From Candidatus Liptonbacteria bacterium (lineage in GTDB: Bacteria; Patescibacteriota; Minisyncoccia; UBA6257; 2-01-FULL-56-20): a stretch of DNA of 35,987 nucleotides. Below, piece by piece: positions 15,525 to 23,825 of the stretch. The stretch covers positions 1 through 35,987 of the forward strand of contig JACRFR010000023.1 in the NCBI GenBank assembly GCA_016212635.1, written 5' to 3'. The position numbers and the translations under genes are program-made. Under the pieces are notes generated by a model. The model made no database searches. It had not been told where the DNA came from and was given only the letters and a program-made list of their open reading frames with translations. How positions within the stretch are numbered: position 1 is the first letter of the stretch; each line of letters begins with the position of its first letter.

Positions 15525-17972
15525 ATGATTTCCAAGAAACTAGTAATTCCTCTAGACAAAGTCACCCTACGTGACGTGCCAAGCGTCGGCGGCAAAAATG
15601 CGTCCCTGGGCGAACTGCTGCACGATCTGGCCCCCCAAGGAGTCCGTATTCCCGGCGGTTTTGCGGTTACGGCGGAGGCCTATCGCTTCTTCTTACAAGA
15701 AACTGGCCTGGATAGGACCATCCGCCGCACTCTCAAGGGCCTGAACGTCCACGATCTGGCCGACCTGGCCCGGCGCGGCCTCTCGGTGCGCGAGGCGATC
15801 CGCGGCACGGAATTGCCGAAACCACTGGCCCAAGCGATCCGCAGATCCTACGCACAGATGGAACGGCACTATGGCCGTAAAGTGGACGTGGCGGTGCGCT
15901 CCAGCGCGACGGCGGAAGACCTGCCCGGGGCGAGCTTCGCCGGCGAGCATGAAACCTTCTTAAACATGCGCGGCGCCGAGGAGGTGCTGGCCGCGGTCCG
16001 CGCGGCGATGGCATCTCTCTTTACCAATCGAGCGATCTCCTATCGCGTGGACAAGGGCTTTGACCATTTTAAAGTGGCTCTCTCGGTCGGCGTCCAAAAA
16101 ATGGTTCGGTCGGATCTGGGTTGCTCCGGCGTGATGTTCACCCTGGATACCGAGTCCGGTTTTAAAGACGTGGTTCTGATCAATGGCGCCTGGGGCTTGG
16201 GTGAGTTGATCGTACAGGGGGAGGTTACGCCCGACGAATTTCTGGTTTTTAAACCGACCCTGGCGGACGGTCGGCACGCGCTGATCTCTAAACGCCTGGG
16301 CGTCAAGAATCGCAAGTTTGTGTACAACTCCAATCGCGGCTTGCACAGCATCAAGCTAGCCAAGACCTCGCCGCGGGAGCTGGGCACATTCGTGCTAACC
16401 GAGAATGAAGTGCTGACCCTGGCCCGCTGGGGCGCGGCGATTGAAAAGCACTACAGCGCTCGTGCTAAGCGCTGGACGCCCATGGATATCGAGTGGGCCA
16501 AAGACGGCCGCACCGGGGAACTCTTCATCGTCCAGGCGCGGCCGGAAACGATCCATGCCGGGCGGGACTACGCCAAAGTCCGGCAGTATACGCGCACCCA
16601 AGACGCTCCGGTCCTGGTCCGAGGAGCGGCGGTCGGAAGCGCCATCGCGTCCGGGACCGCGCGGGTAATTTTAGACGCCAAACATATCCGCGAGTTCAAA
16701 CCCGGCGAGGCGCTGGTTACGACCATGACCGATCCGGACTGGGAGCCGATCATGAAGATCGCGGCCGCCATCGTAACCAACAAAGGGGGACGGACCAGTC
16801 ACGCCGCGATCGTCTCGCGCGAGTTGGGCATCCCTTGCGTAGTGGGTACCGAGCGCGCCACCCGCAAAATTAGAACCGGTCAGAAGATAACCGTGGACGC
16901 ATCGGGTAATGAGGGTCTGGTCCTCCAAGGCACGGTGCCGTTTCACATCACCGAGCATGACGTGAAGAAAATGCCCCAGACGCGCACCGAGATCATGGTC
17001 AACGTGGCGATTCCGGATAGCGCCTTCGCCGCTTCTTTCCTGCCGGTTCGGGGGGTAGGGTTGGCCCGGGAGGAGTTCATTATTGCTTCCCAGATCGGCG
17101 TTCACCCGTTGGCCGCGCTCCATTTTAAAAAATTACCGCCTGTTCTGCGCCGCAAGATCCATAAACAAATGGCTGGCTGGACCGACCCGGTAGAGTATTA
17201 TGTGGACAAGCTGGCCTACGGCATCGCCAAGATCGGCGCCGCCTTTTATCCCCGGCCGGTCATCGTACGCTTCTCGGATTTCAAAACTAACGAGTACCGC
17301 ACCTTGCCGGGCGGAGAGCTGTACGAACCCAAGGAAGAGAATCCTATGATCGGCTGGCGGGGCGCGTCCCGTTATTACCATCCCGATTTCGCGCCGGCTT
17401 TCGCCTTGGAGTGCCGGGCGCTCCGAAAAGCCCGCACGGACATGGGGCTGACCAATATTATTCCGATGATACCTTTCTGCCGTACGTCGGAGGAGGGTCG
17501 AAAAGTAGTGGCGCTGATGAAAAAACACGGCCTGGATCGAGCCACGGACAAAACTTTAAAGGTTTATGTGATGTGCGAAATACCCGCGAACGTAATTCTG
17601 GCAGACCAGTTCTTAAATATATTCGATGGCATGTCCATTGGCTCCAATGACCTGACCCAGCTTACGGTGGGCATTGATCGCGATGGTAGCGCCTTGGTGC
17701 GGGGTATCGCCAACGAGAACGACCCTTCGGTCCGGCAATTAATCACAGAGGCGATCCAGCGCTGTCGGGCGCGGCATAAGTACATCGGGATCTGCGGCCA
17801 GGGGCCGTCGGATATGCCGGACTTCGCGCAATTTCTAGTTAAACAGGGGATAGAGAGCATGTCGCTCAATCCGGACTCGGTCGTGCCCACTTTGCTCGCA
17901 GTGGCCAGACTGGAAAAGAAAATAGCGAAGAGCGAAAAGCGAAGAGCGAAAAGCGAAAAGAGAGAGAAATAA
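15525..17972 (+). CDS. ppsA: Phosphoenolpyruvate synthase
   Basis: 'AVRSSATAEDLPGASFAGEHETFLN', 'GGRTSHAAIVSRELGIPCVVGT', 'SIGSNDLTQLTVGIDRD'; 815 aa. Confidence 0.96.
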   Translation: MISKKLVIPLDKVTLRDVPSVGGKNASLGELLHDLAPQGVRIPGGFAVTAEAYRFFLQETGLDRTIRRTLKGLNVHDLADLARRGLSVREAIRGTELPKPLAQAIRRSYAQMERHYGRKVDVAVRSSATAEDLPGASFAGEHETFLNMRGAEEVLAAVRAAMASLFTNRAISYRVDKGFDHFKVALSVGVQKMVRSDLGCSGVMFTLDTESGFKDVVLINGAWGLGELIVQGEVTPDEFLVFKPTLADGRHALISKRLGVKNRKFVYNSNRGLHSIKLAKTSPRELGTFVLTENEVLTLARWGAAIEKHYSARAKRWTPMDIEWAKDGRTGELFIVQARPETIHAGRDYAKVRQYTRTQDAPVLVRGAAVGSAIASGTARVILDAKHIREFKPGEALVTTMTDPDWEPIMKIAAAIVTNKGGRTSHAAIVSRELGIPCVVGTERATRKIRTGQKITVDASGNEGLVLQGTVPFHITEHDVKKMPQTRTEIMVNVAIPDSAFAASFLPVRGVGLAREEFIIASQIGVHPLAALHFKKLPPVLRRKIHKQMAGWTDPVEYYVDKLAYGIAKIGAAFYPRPVIVRFSDFKTNEYRTLPGGELYEPKEENPMIGWRGASRYYHPDFAPAFALECRALRKARTDMGLTNIIPMIPFCRTSEEGRKVVALMKKHGLDRATDKTLKVYVMCEIPANVILADQFLNIFDGMSIGSNDLTQLTVGIDRDGSALVRGIANENDPSVRQLITEAIQRCRARHKYIGICGQGPSDMPDFAQFLVKQGIESMSLNPDSVVPTLLAVARLEKKIAKSEKRRAKSEKREK
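17924..17965 (+). repeat. Heptamer array AGCGAAR x6 at the 3' end of ppsA
   Basis: agcgaag agcgaaa agcgaag agcgaaa agcgaaa agagaga; encodes the KSEKRRAKSEKREK tail. Confidence 0.85.
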
Positions 17973-18051
17973 TATCATCTCATTCGTATATTCGTATCAA
18001 TTCGTCCACCTTCGTTAAAACTTCGGCGGATAAATATTTCGTAGCTAAATT

Positions 18052-19062
18052 ATGAAGATTGCTTTTTTCGAACTGGAGGGCTGGGAAAAAGAACAGATCC
18101 TGGGGAGCTTCCCGCTGGGCAGTGCGGAGCTGCTCGCGGCCAAGCTGGACGAGCACACCCTGCCGGATCGCACCGACTTTGAAGTTATTTCGGTCTTTGT
18201 CGGTTCCCGAGTGAACGCGGCGGTGCTGGACCACCTTCCTAATCTCAAGCTGATTACCACTCGCTCCACCGGCTACGACCACATTGATTTGCCTGCTTGC
18301 CGGGCCCGGAATGTGGCCGTGGCGTACGTGCCCGGCTACGGAGATAATACGGTGGCGGAGTTCGCGTTTGGACTGCTCTTGGCCGTGATGCGCAAGATCT
18401 ACCAGGGTATCGATCGGGTCAAGGAACACGGCTCTTTCGATCTCGCGGGACTGCGCGGTTGCGACTTGAAGGGTAAGACTTTAGGCGTGATCGGTACCGG
18501 CCGCATCGGCAAGGAAGTTGTTCGGATCGGTTTGGGTTTCGGCATGCAGGTCGCCGCCTTCGACCTTTTCCCGGATGTAGCCTTTGCCGCGCAAGCGGGC
18601 ATCCGTTACATGTCTTTGGATGAACTGCTGGCCAGCTCCGACGCGATCACTGTCCACTGCCCCCTGACCGATCAAACTCGGCACCTTTTGAACAGCCAGC
18701 GCCTAGAACACGTCAAGCGCGGGGCGTTTCTGATCAACACCGCGCGGGGCGGCATTATCGAGACGGAGGCGCTGGTTCAAGCTCTGCAAAACGGCACTAT
18801 CGCCGGTGCGGGCCTGGACGTGATCGAGGAGGAAGGAGAAACTAAGGACGAGTTGAACTTTCTGACCCAGGCCCATCCGCGCGCCGAAGAACTGCGCACC
18901 CTGGTGGAGAATCACATCTTAATGCGCATGCCGAACGTCTTGGTCACGCCCCACATGGCGTTTAATTCCCAGGAAGCGCTGGGCCGAATTTTGAAGACCA
19001 CGATTGACAGTGTCCAAAGTTTTTTGGAAGGCAAACCGGCCAATCTGGTGCCGGAGGGTTAG
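18052..19062 (+). CDS. D-isomer-specific 2-hydroxyacid dehydrogenase (D-lactate dehydrogenase-like)
   Basis: 'TTRSTGYDHIDL', 'LGVIGTGRIGKEVVRIGLGFGM', 'LINTARGGIIET', 'VTPHMAFNS'. Confidence 0.92.
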   Translation: MKIAFFELEGWEKEQILGSFPLGSAELLAAKLDEHTLPDRTDFEVISVFVGSRVNAAVLDHLPNLKLITTRSTGYDHIDLPACRARNVAVAYVPGYGDNTVAEFAFGLLLAVMRKIYQGIDRVKEHGSFDLAGLRGCDLKGKTLGVIGTGRIGKEVVRIGLGFGMQVAAFDLFPDVAFAAQAGIRYMSLDELLASSDAITVHCPLTDQTRHLLNSQRLEHVKRGAFLINTARGGIIETEALVQALQNGTIAGAGLDVIEEEGETKDELNFLTQAHPRAEELRTLVENHILMRMPNVLVTPHMAFNSQEALGRILKTTIDSVQSFLEGKPANLVPEG

Positions 19063-19175
19063 GGTTTTGAAGTATAAAAAGTCAGTTAATATCAGGTCCG
19101 TGCCTGGGGATTGGTGTTGTCCGGGCTTGGGTATATACTGTCTGTCCGGCGGGGTTCCGGCCGGAGCCGAAAATC

Positions 19176-19210
19176 CCGTCAACAGTCAGTAGTCAAAGGT
19201 CAATAGTTAT
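19176..19210. repeat. Heptamer array ccgtcaa cagtcag tagtcaa aggtcaa tagttat
   Basis: Five 7-nt units with GTCA core, upstream of the glutaredoxin gene. Confidence 0.75.
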
Positions 19211-19230
19211 TAAAATAATTACTAAAATTC

Positions 19231-19467
19231 ATGCCCAACATTACAATTTATTCCACGCCCTCGTGTGTCTACTGTAAAATGGCCAAGGCTTTCTTCCAGA
19301 AAAACCAGGTTACCTATACCGAAAAAGATGTGGCCGTCGACACTGTCGCCCGGGACGACATGGTTCAGAAGTCGGGGCAGCTTGGGGTGCCGGTAATCGA
19401 CATTGACGGTACCATCGTGGTCGGCTTCGATCAGCCCCGCCTCCGCGAACTGTTAAAGTTAAAATAG
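19231..19467 (+). CDS. Glutaredoxin-family protein
   Basis: 'TIYSTPSCVYCKMAKAFFQKNQVTYTEKDV...GVPVIDIDGTIVVGFDQPRL', CVYC active site. Confidence 0.92.
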   Translation: MPNITIYSTPSCVYCKMAKAFFQKNQVTYTEKDVAVDTVARDDMVQKSGQLGVPVIDIDGTIVVGFDQPRLRELLKLK

Positions 19468-19469
19468 TA

Positions 19470-19553
19470 TTGACCATCGACCATTGACGCTTGACCATTG
19501 ACGCTTGACTCTTGACTCCTGACTTCTGACCCCTGACACTCGATCCATGACCC
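19470..19553. repeat. Heptamer array, 12 units of YTGACNN in unbroken register
   Basis: ttgacca tcgacca ttgacgc ttgacca ttgacgc ttgactc ttgactc ctgactt ctgaccc ctgacac tcgatcc ATGaccc; last unit contains the next gene's start codon. Confidence 0.9.
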
Positions 19554-20785
19554 GGATACTTATCCTGGGCGGCGGCTTCGGCGGCACTTATCTGCTGCGC
19601 TCGCTTCGCCGTAAAATCGCACCCTCGCAGATTACTTTAGTAACTCGGGACGACTACTTTACGTTCACCCCTTTGCTCCACGAGGTTGCGACCGGCGGCT
19701 TGGCCCCCGCCACCATCACCGAACCGCTCCGCGATCTGAACGAAGATAACCGAGTGGGCCTGGCCCGAGCGGAAATTCGACGGATACGTCTCCAGGATCG
19801 CGTGGTCGAAACCGATCAAGGAGAAATCTCCTACGATTGCTTGGCGGTCGCGCTGGGTTCGGAATCGGAGGATCATGGCACGCCCGGAGTTGCCGAGCAC
19901 GCTCTGATCTTGAAGTCCTTGTCCGATGCAGTCCGGATCAAGAACCATGTTTTAAATCAGGTTCAAGCGGCGGCTCGCGCCACGAATCCGGTCGAGCAAC
20001 AAAGGCTCGCGCGGGTGGTGGTGGTCGGCGGCGGCGCGACCGGAATAGAGTTGGCTGCGGAGCTCGCGGATCTCTACCGGCACACTTTGCGCGGCCTCTA
20101 TCCCGAGCTTTTTCGAGATACTAGATTCGGTCCCGAGTTGGTTCTGCTGGCCAAGGCCGATGAACTTTTGTCTTATCTACCCCCATACTTCCGTACGCGC
20201 AGTCATACCGCGCTCACGCGGATGGGAGTCGTTGTACGCTTGGGCGTCACGGTTACGGCAGTCGGTACGCAGGGGGTCCGGCTCATGGGTGGCGAGGAAA
20301 TAGCTAGCGGCACGGTCTTATGGGCGGCGGGAGTGAGGCCTAGCCGGGTAGAGTTTCAGCCGGCGGTGCCGCGGTCCGCTCGCGGGCGAGTAATCGTTTC
20401 CCCGAATCTAAATTTAGCGGAGTTTCCGGAAGTATTCGTTCTGGGCGACATGGGGACCCCGGCTGGTCTCCCCGTGCCGGAGTTGGCCCAGGCGGCGACC
20501 AAAGAGGCGGAAGTGGTTGCGGGGAATATTCTCCGTCACCTGGCCCGGCGGCCGCTCCGGCCATTTCGCTATCGTTCTTCGGGCAGTCTGCTGTCCTTGG
20601 GTCGCTGGCAGGCGATCGCGCAGATCGGCCCGGTACATTTAAGGGGACCGTTTGCCTGGTGGTTGTGGCGGACGATCTATTTGAGTAAACTATTGACCGG
20701 GCGCAAGCGCTTGGCGGTCGCGCTGGAATGGACGGTCAATCTTTTCCGTCCTCGCGATACCCGCATAGTGAACGACAATCATTAA
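19547..20785 (+). CDS. NDH-2-like FAD/NAD(P) oxidoreductase
   Basis: 'RILILGGGFGGTYLLRSL', 'VVVVGGGATGIELAAELAD', 'FVLGDMGTPAGLPVPELAQAATKEAEVVAGNI'. Confidence 0.92.
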   Translation: MTRILILGGGFGGTYLLRSLRRKIAPSQITLVTRDDYFTFTPLLHEVATGGLAPATITEPLRDLNEDNRVGLARAEIRRIRLQDRVVETDQGEISYDCLAVALGSESEDHGTPGVAEHALILKSLSDAVRIKNHVLNQVQAAARATNPVEQQRLARVVVVGGGATGIELAAELADLYRHTLRGLYPELFRDTRFGPELVLLAKADELLSYLPPYFRTRSHTALTRMGVVVRLGVTVTAVGTQGVRLMGGEEIASGTVLWAAGVRPSRVEFQPAVPRSARGRVIVSPNLNLAEFPEVFVLGDMGTPAGLPVPELAQAATKEAEVVAGNILRHLARRPLRPFRYRSSGSLLSLGRWQAIAQIGPVHLRGPFAWWLWRTIYLSKLLTGRKRLAVALEWTVNLFRPRDTRIVNDNH

Positions 20786-20839
20786 TCATTAATCATTAAT
20801 CATCCGTCATCCATCATTAATCATTAATCATTACTAATC
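20777..20839. repeat. Heptamer array AATCATT-type, 9 units
   Basis: aatcatt x3 aatcatc cgtcatc catcatt aatcatt x2 actaatc; contains upstream stop TAA (20783-20785), ends 2 nt before ATG 20842. Confidence 0.9.
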
Positions 20840-20841
20840 CC

Positions 20842-22005
20842 ATGCCTCCCGAAATTATCCCGGATCAATTTGGTCCCGAGTACGTTATTCAAGTATCCGA
20901 TTCCTCGGTGGGTATGAAAGGCTTTTTGGTGATCGACAACACCGCGCGCGGCCCGGGCAAGGGCGGTCTGCGCATGACGCCGAACGTCACTGCCGAGGAG
21001 GTCTTCCGCTTGGCGCGGGCCATGACCTGGAAAAATGCGCTGGCGGATATTCCTTTTGGCGGCGCCAAGTCCGGCATTGTATGGGAAGCGAGGAGCGAAG
21101 AGGGAAGAGCGAAGAGTGAAGAACGAAAAAGGAGCTACGTCCAAAGTTTTGCCCGGGCGCTCAAACCACTACTGATTAAAAAATATATCGCCGGTCCGGA
21201 TGTGAGTTCCGGCGAAAGAGAAATGCAGTGGTTCGTGGAGGCGGTGGGGAATTGGCGGGCCGCGACCGGCAAGCCGGCCAACTACTGCATGAGCGTTTTT
21301 GGCAAGGAGGGGGAGCGCTGCGGCATTCCCCACGAGTTCGGCTCGACCGGTTTCGGCGTGGTCAAGTCCGCCGCGGTGGCGGCCGAGATCGCGGGGATTA
21401 ATTTGAAAGGCGCGAGGGTGGCCATCCACGGTTTCGGCAATGTGGGCACTTTCGCCTACCAGTACTTGACCGAGATGGGCGCCACGGTGGTGGCGCTGGC
21501 TGACCGGCTGGGAGCGGTTTACTCGTCGCGCGGTTTTGAGAAGCGGGCGATAGCCGATGCCATCCAAAACAAGAAAGAACTAACAAAAGTTTTTCCCAAG
21601 AATAAAATACCGTCGGAGGATTTCTGGTCCTTGCCGGTGGATATTCTGATCCCGGCTTCGGTGACTGATGTTATTCATGAAAAAAATTATCGCGGCATCC
21701 AGGCGCGCCTGATCGTAGAAGGCGGCAATATTCCCATGCGGGAAGAGATCGAAGAAAAGCTTTTCGCCAAAGGCGTTGTGATCGTGCCGGACTTTGTGGC
21801 CAATGCCGGCGGGGTGATCTCCTCCTATGCGGAGTACCGCGGCTATAACCCCAAGCGCATGTTCGAGCTGGTGGAGCGGAAAATCACCAAGACTACCCGC
21901 CGGGTCCTGGAATTAAGCGCCAAGCGGAAAATAAGCCCCCGGCGAGTAGCGCTAGAATTGGCCCAAAAACTGGTTCGGGAACGAATGGCTAAGCGGCGCA
22001 GCTAG
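20842..22005 (+). CDS. Glu/Leu/Phe/Val dehydrogenase
   Basis: 'GPGKGGLRMTPNVTAEEVFRLARAMTWKNALADIPFGGAKSGI', 'VAIHGFGNVGTFAYQYLTEMGATVVALAD'. Confidence 0.95.
   Translation: MPPEIIPDQFGPEYVIQVSDSSVGMKGFLVIDNTARGPGKGGLRMTPNVTAEEVFRLARAMTWKNALADIPFGGAKSGIVWEARSEEGRAKSEERKRSYVQSFARALKPLLIKKYIAGPDVSSGEREMQWFVEAVGNWRAATGKPANYCMSVFGKEGERCGIPHEFGSTGFGVVKSAAVAAEIAGINLKGARVAIHGFGNVGTFAYQYLTEMGATVVALADRLGAVYSSRGFEKRAIADAIQNKKELTKVFPKNKIPSEDFWSLPVDILIPASVTDVIHEKNYRGIQARLIVEGGNIPMREEIEEKLFAKGVVIVPDFVANAGGVISSYAEYRGYNPKRMFELVERKITKTTRRVLELSAKRKISPRRVALELAQKLVRERMAKRRS
21086..21127 (+). repeat. In-frame heptamer array GAGCGAA x6 inside the dehydrogenase gene
   Basis: aagcgag gagcgaa gagggaa gagcgaa gagtgaa gaacgaa = 42 nt, encodes ARSEEGRAKSEERK. 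Confidence 0.85.
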
Positions 22006-22105
22006 CGTTTTAATTTACACCGGAAGAATCGTATCCAAACCCCGCATCTCATCCTTGCCAACTTATGGGTAGCGGCTGCTTAGGGCGGGGATAGCAAAAT
22101 ATAAA

Positions 22106-22145
22106 ATCTGCTAGTTTGACAACGATCGTTGTCAAACTAGCAGAT
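22106..22145. repeat. Perfect 40-bp palindrome
   Basis: ATCTGCTAGTTTGACAACGA|TCGTTGTCAAACTAGCAGAT with no loop; followed by direct repeat AACCACACTCC x2. Confidence 0.9.
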
Positions 22146-22253
22146 AAGATAACCACACTCCAACCACACTCCAAAATTGACTTAACTGTCAAGTTGTTTT
22201 AGTTTTTAGCGAGCGTCTAGAAAATTTAAAATGACGCAAAAAGGAGGCCCAAA

Positions 22254-23825
22254 ATGGGCGCAGCGATTGAGTCGCAGTATGCTCTCGCGTACGCCCGCAA
22301 GCTCGGGGCGTCCTACGCGGATCTGCGCGTTACCCGCCGCCGAGCGGAGCGCGCAGAGCTAACCGATGGAGTTTCACCCGGGCTGTCCGGTAGCAATACG
22401 GCCGGCCTGGGCATCAGAGTCCTTGTGAGTGGCGCCCGGGGTTTTTCGAGCATTCAGCTCGACGGGACTCCGGGCCGCGCCAGCTTACGTGAACTGGTTC
22501 GGGAAGCGGTGGAGTTGGCGAAAGTCAGCGCCAAATTTCGCGCTTCGCGAATCCGGCTCGCGCCGCTTCGCGGATTTAGTCCTGGGAAGGTTGACTGTCG
22601 CAGTAGCGCGACTACGCCTTATCACGGACTAGCCCCCAGAGAGAGAATGCGTGTCCTGCGCGAGTGGGACAACGCCCTCCACGGCCGCATGGTGGCCCAG
22701 CGAACCGTCGCGATTGAAACCGACCAGTGCGACTACTACTTCGCGCAGGTCGAGCGCGGCGAGTTCCGCGAGATCCACCAGAACCGGCGAGGGTGCGAGC
22801 TGGATATTTCCGTAACCGCGATCGGTCACGGGGAAGTCCAGACCCGCTCGCGGCTTTTCGCTGGAACTGTCGGCTACTCTTTCCCGCTGACCGAAGCCGT
22901 GGAGAAAGAGTGCCGCCGGCTGCGCGTGGAAGCGACCCGCCTACTCCGCGCACCGGAGTGCCGCGAGAACAGGTGCGATCTGATCATCCTGCCGGATCAG
23001 TTTGCACTTCACGCGCACGAACTGGTCCATGGTATGGAAGGCGACCGGATTGGCGACTGGAAAGACAACCGGATTGGTGAATGGACCGAGGGTCTGGACT
23101 ATGAGGCTACCTACATGGGTGGCGCCATCATGTCTGATCCGAGGTTTCTTGCCGGTCAGGGTGAGTTCCGTCTGGCGAACAAGTGTGTCACGCTTCTCGC
23201 GGACGCGACTTTGCCTGGTGGATACGGGACGTTCAACTTTGACGACGATGGCGTGCCCGCCGCCAACTTTCCGCTTCTCGAGCAGGGAGTGTTCCAAAAC
23301 TTCTTGCACTCGCGGGAAACGGCGGGCATGCTCGCCCGGGCGACCAAGAATCACGAACTCCGCCGGAGCCCCGGTATTGGCTGCTCGCGCGCGTCCGACT
23401 ACAGTCGGATGCCGCTTGTTCGGATGACCAACACCGTGTTGGTTCCGGGCGAGGCAACACTCAAAGCGCTGGTTGCCGGCGTCGATCGCGGGCTGATAAT
23501 CGCTACGCCTTACTCGTGGTCAATGTATCCCTTTCGTCGGGGATTTATATTTGGCTGCGAGATCGGATGGCTGATCAAGGGCGGGAAGATCGTGGGCATG
23601 GTCCGAAACCCGGCCTACCGCGGCGGCACCGTCAAGTTCTGGAGCTCCATCCGGGCGGTTGGCTGCGAGTCCGAGATTCACAACCAACCCAACTGTGGGA
23701 AGGGCCAGCCGGGACAGGCCATCGGCACCGGGCACCAGACGCCGCCGGTCCTCGTGGAGGGCGTCCAGGTGTTCAGTCGCCGGAAGTTTCGGGGAGGGAA
23801 GAAAGGAGGCAAAAAATGCTCTTAG
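22254..23825 (+). CDS. tldD: TldD/PmbA-family protein, TldD-like
   Basis: 523 aa, SD AAGGAGG; 'LHAHELVHGMEGDRIGDW' aligns with TldD LHEAVGHGLEGD region; C-terminal domain conserved. Confidence 0.8.
   Translation: MGAAIESQYALAYARKLGASYADLRVTRRRAERAELTDGVSPGLSGSNTAGLGIRVLVSGARGFSSIQLDGTPGRASLRELVREAVELAKVSAKFRASRIRLAPLRGFSPGKVDCRSSATTPYHGLAPRERMRVLREWDNALHGRMVAQRTVAIETDQCDYYFAQVERGEFREIHQNRRGCELDISVTAIGHGEVQTRSRLFAGTVGYSFPLTEAVEKECRRLRVEATRLLRAPECRENRCDLIILPDQFALHAHELVHGMEGDRIGDWKDNRIGEWTEGLDYEATYMGGAIMSDPRFLAGQGEFRLANKCVTLLADATLPGGYGTFNFDDDGVPAANFPLLEQGVFQNFLHSRETAGMLARATKNHELRRSPGIGCSRASDYSRMPLVRMTNTVLVPGEATLKALVAGVDRGLIIATPYSWSMYPFRRGFIFGCEIGWLIKGGKIVGMVRNPAYRGGTVKFWSSIRAVGCESEIHNQPNCGKGQPGQAIGTGHQTPPVLVEGVQVFSRRKFRGGKKGGKKCS

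Noticed and set aside
19470-19553. CRISPR or minisatellite of conserved units
   Set aside because: Units are 7 bp and degenerate, with no spacers; best described as an STRR-like short tandem repeat.
22010-22105. Possible ncRNA between the dehydrogenase gene and the 40-bp palindrome (ccccgcatc...gggcgggg)
   Set aside because: Only a weak long-range pairing seen; no promoter, terminator or second copy to support it.
23516-23815. N-terminal extension of the TldE ORF in the track
   Set aside because: Overlaps tldD in another frame; ATG 23816 has a strong SD and gives the expected family N-terminus.
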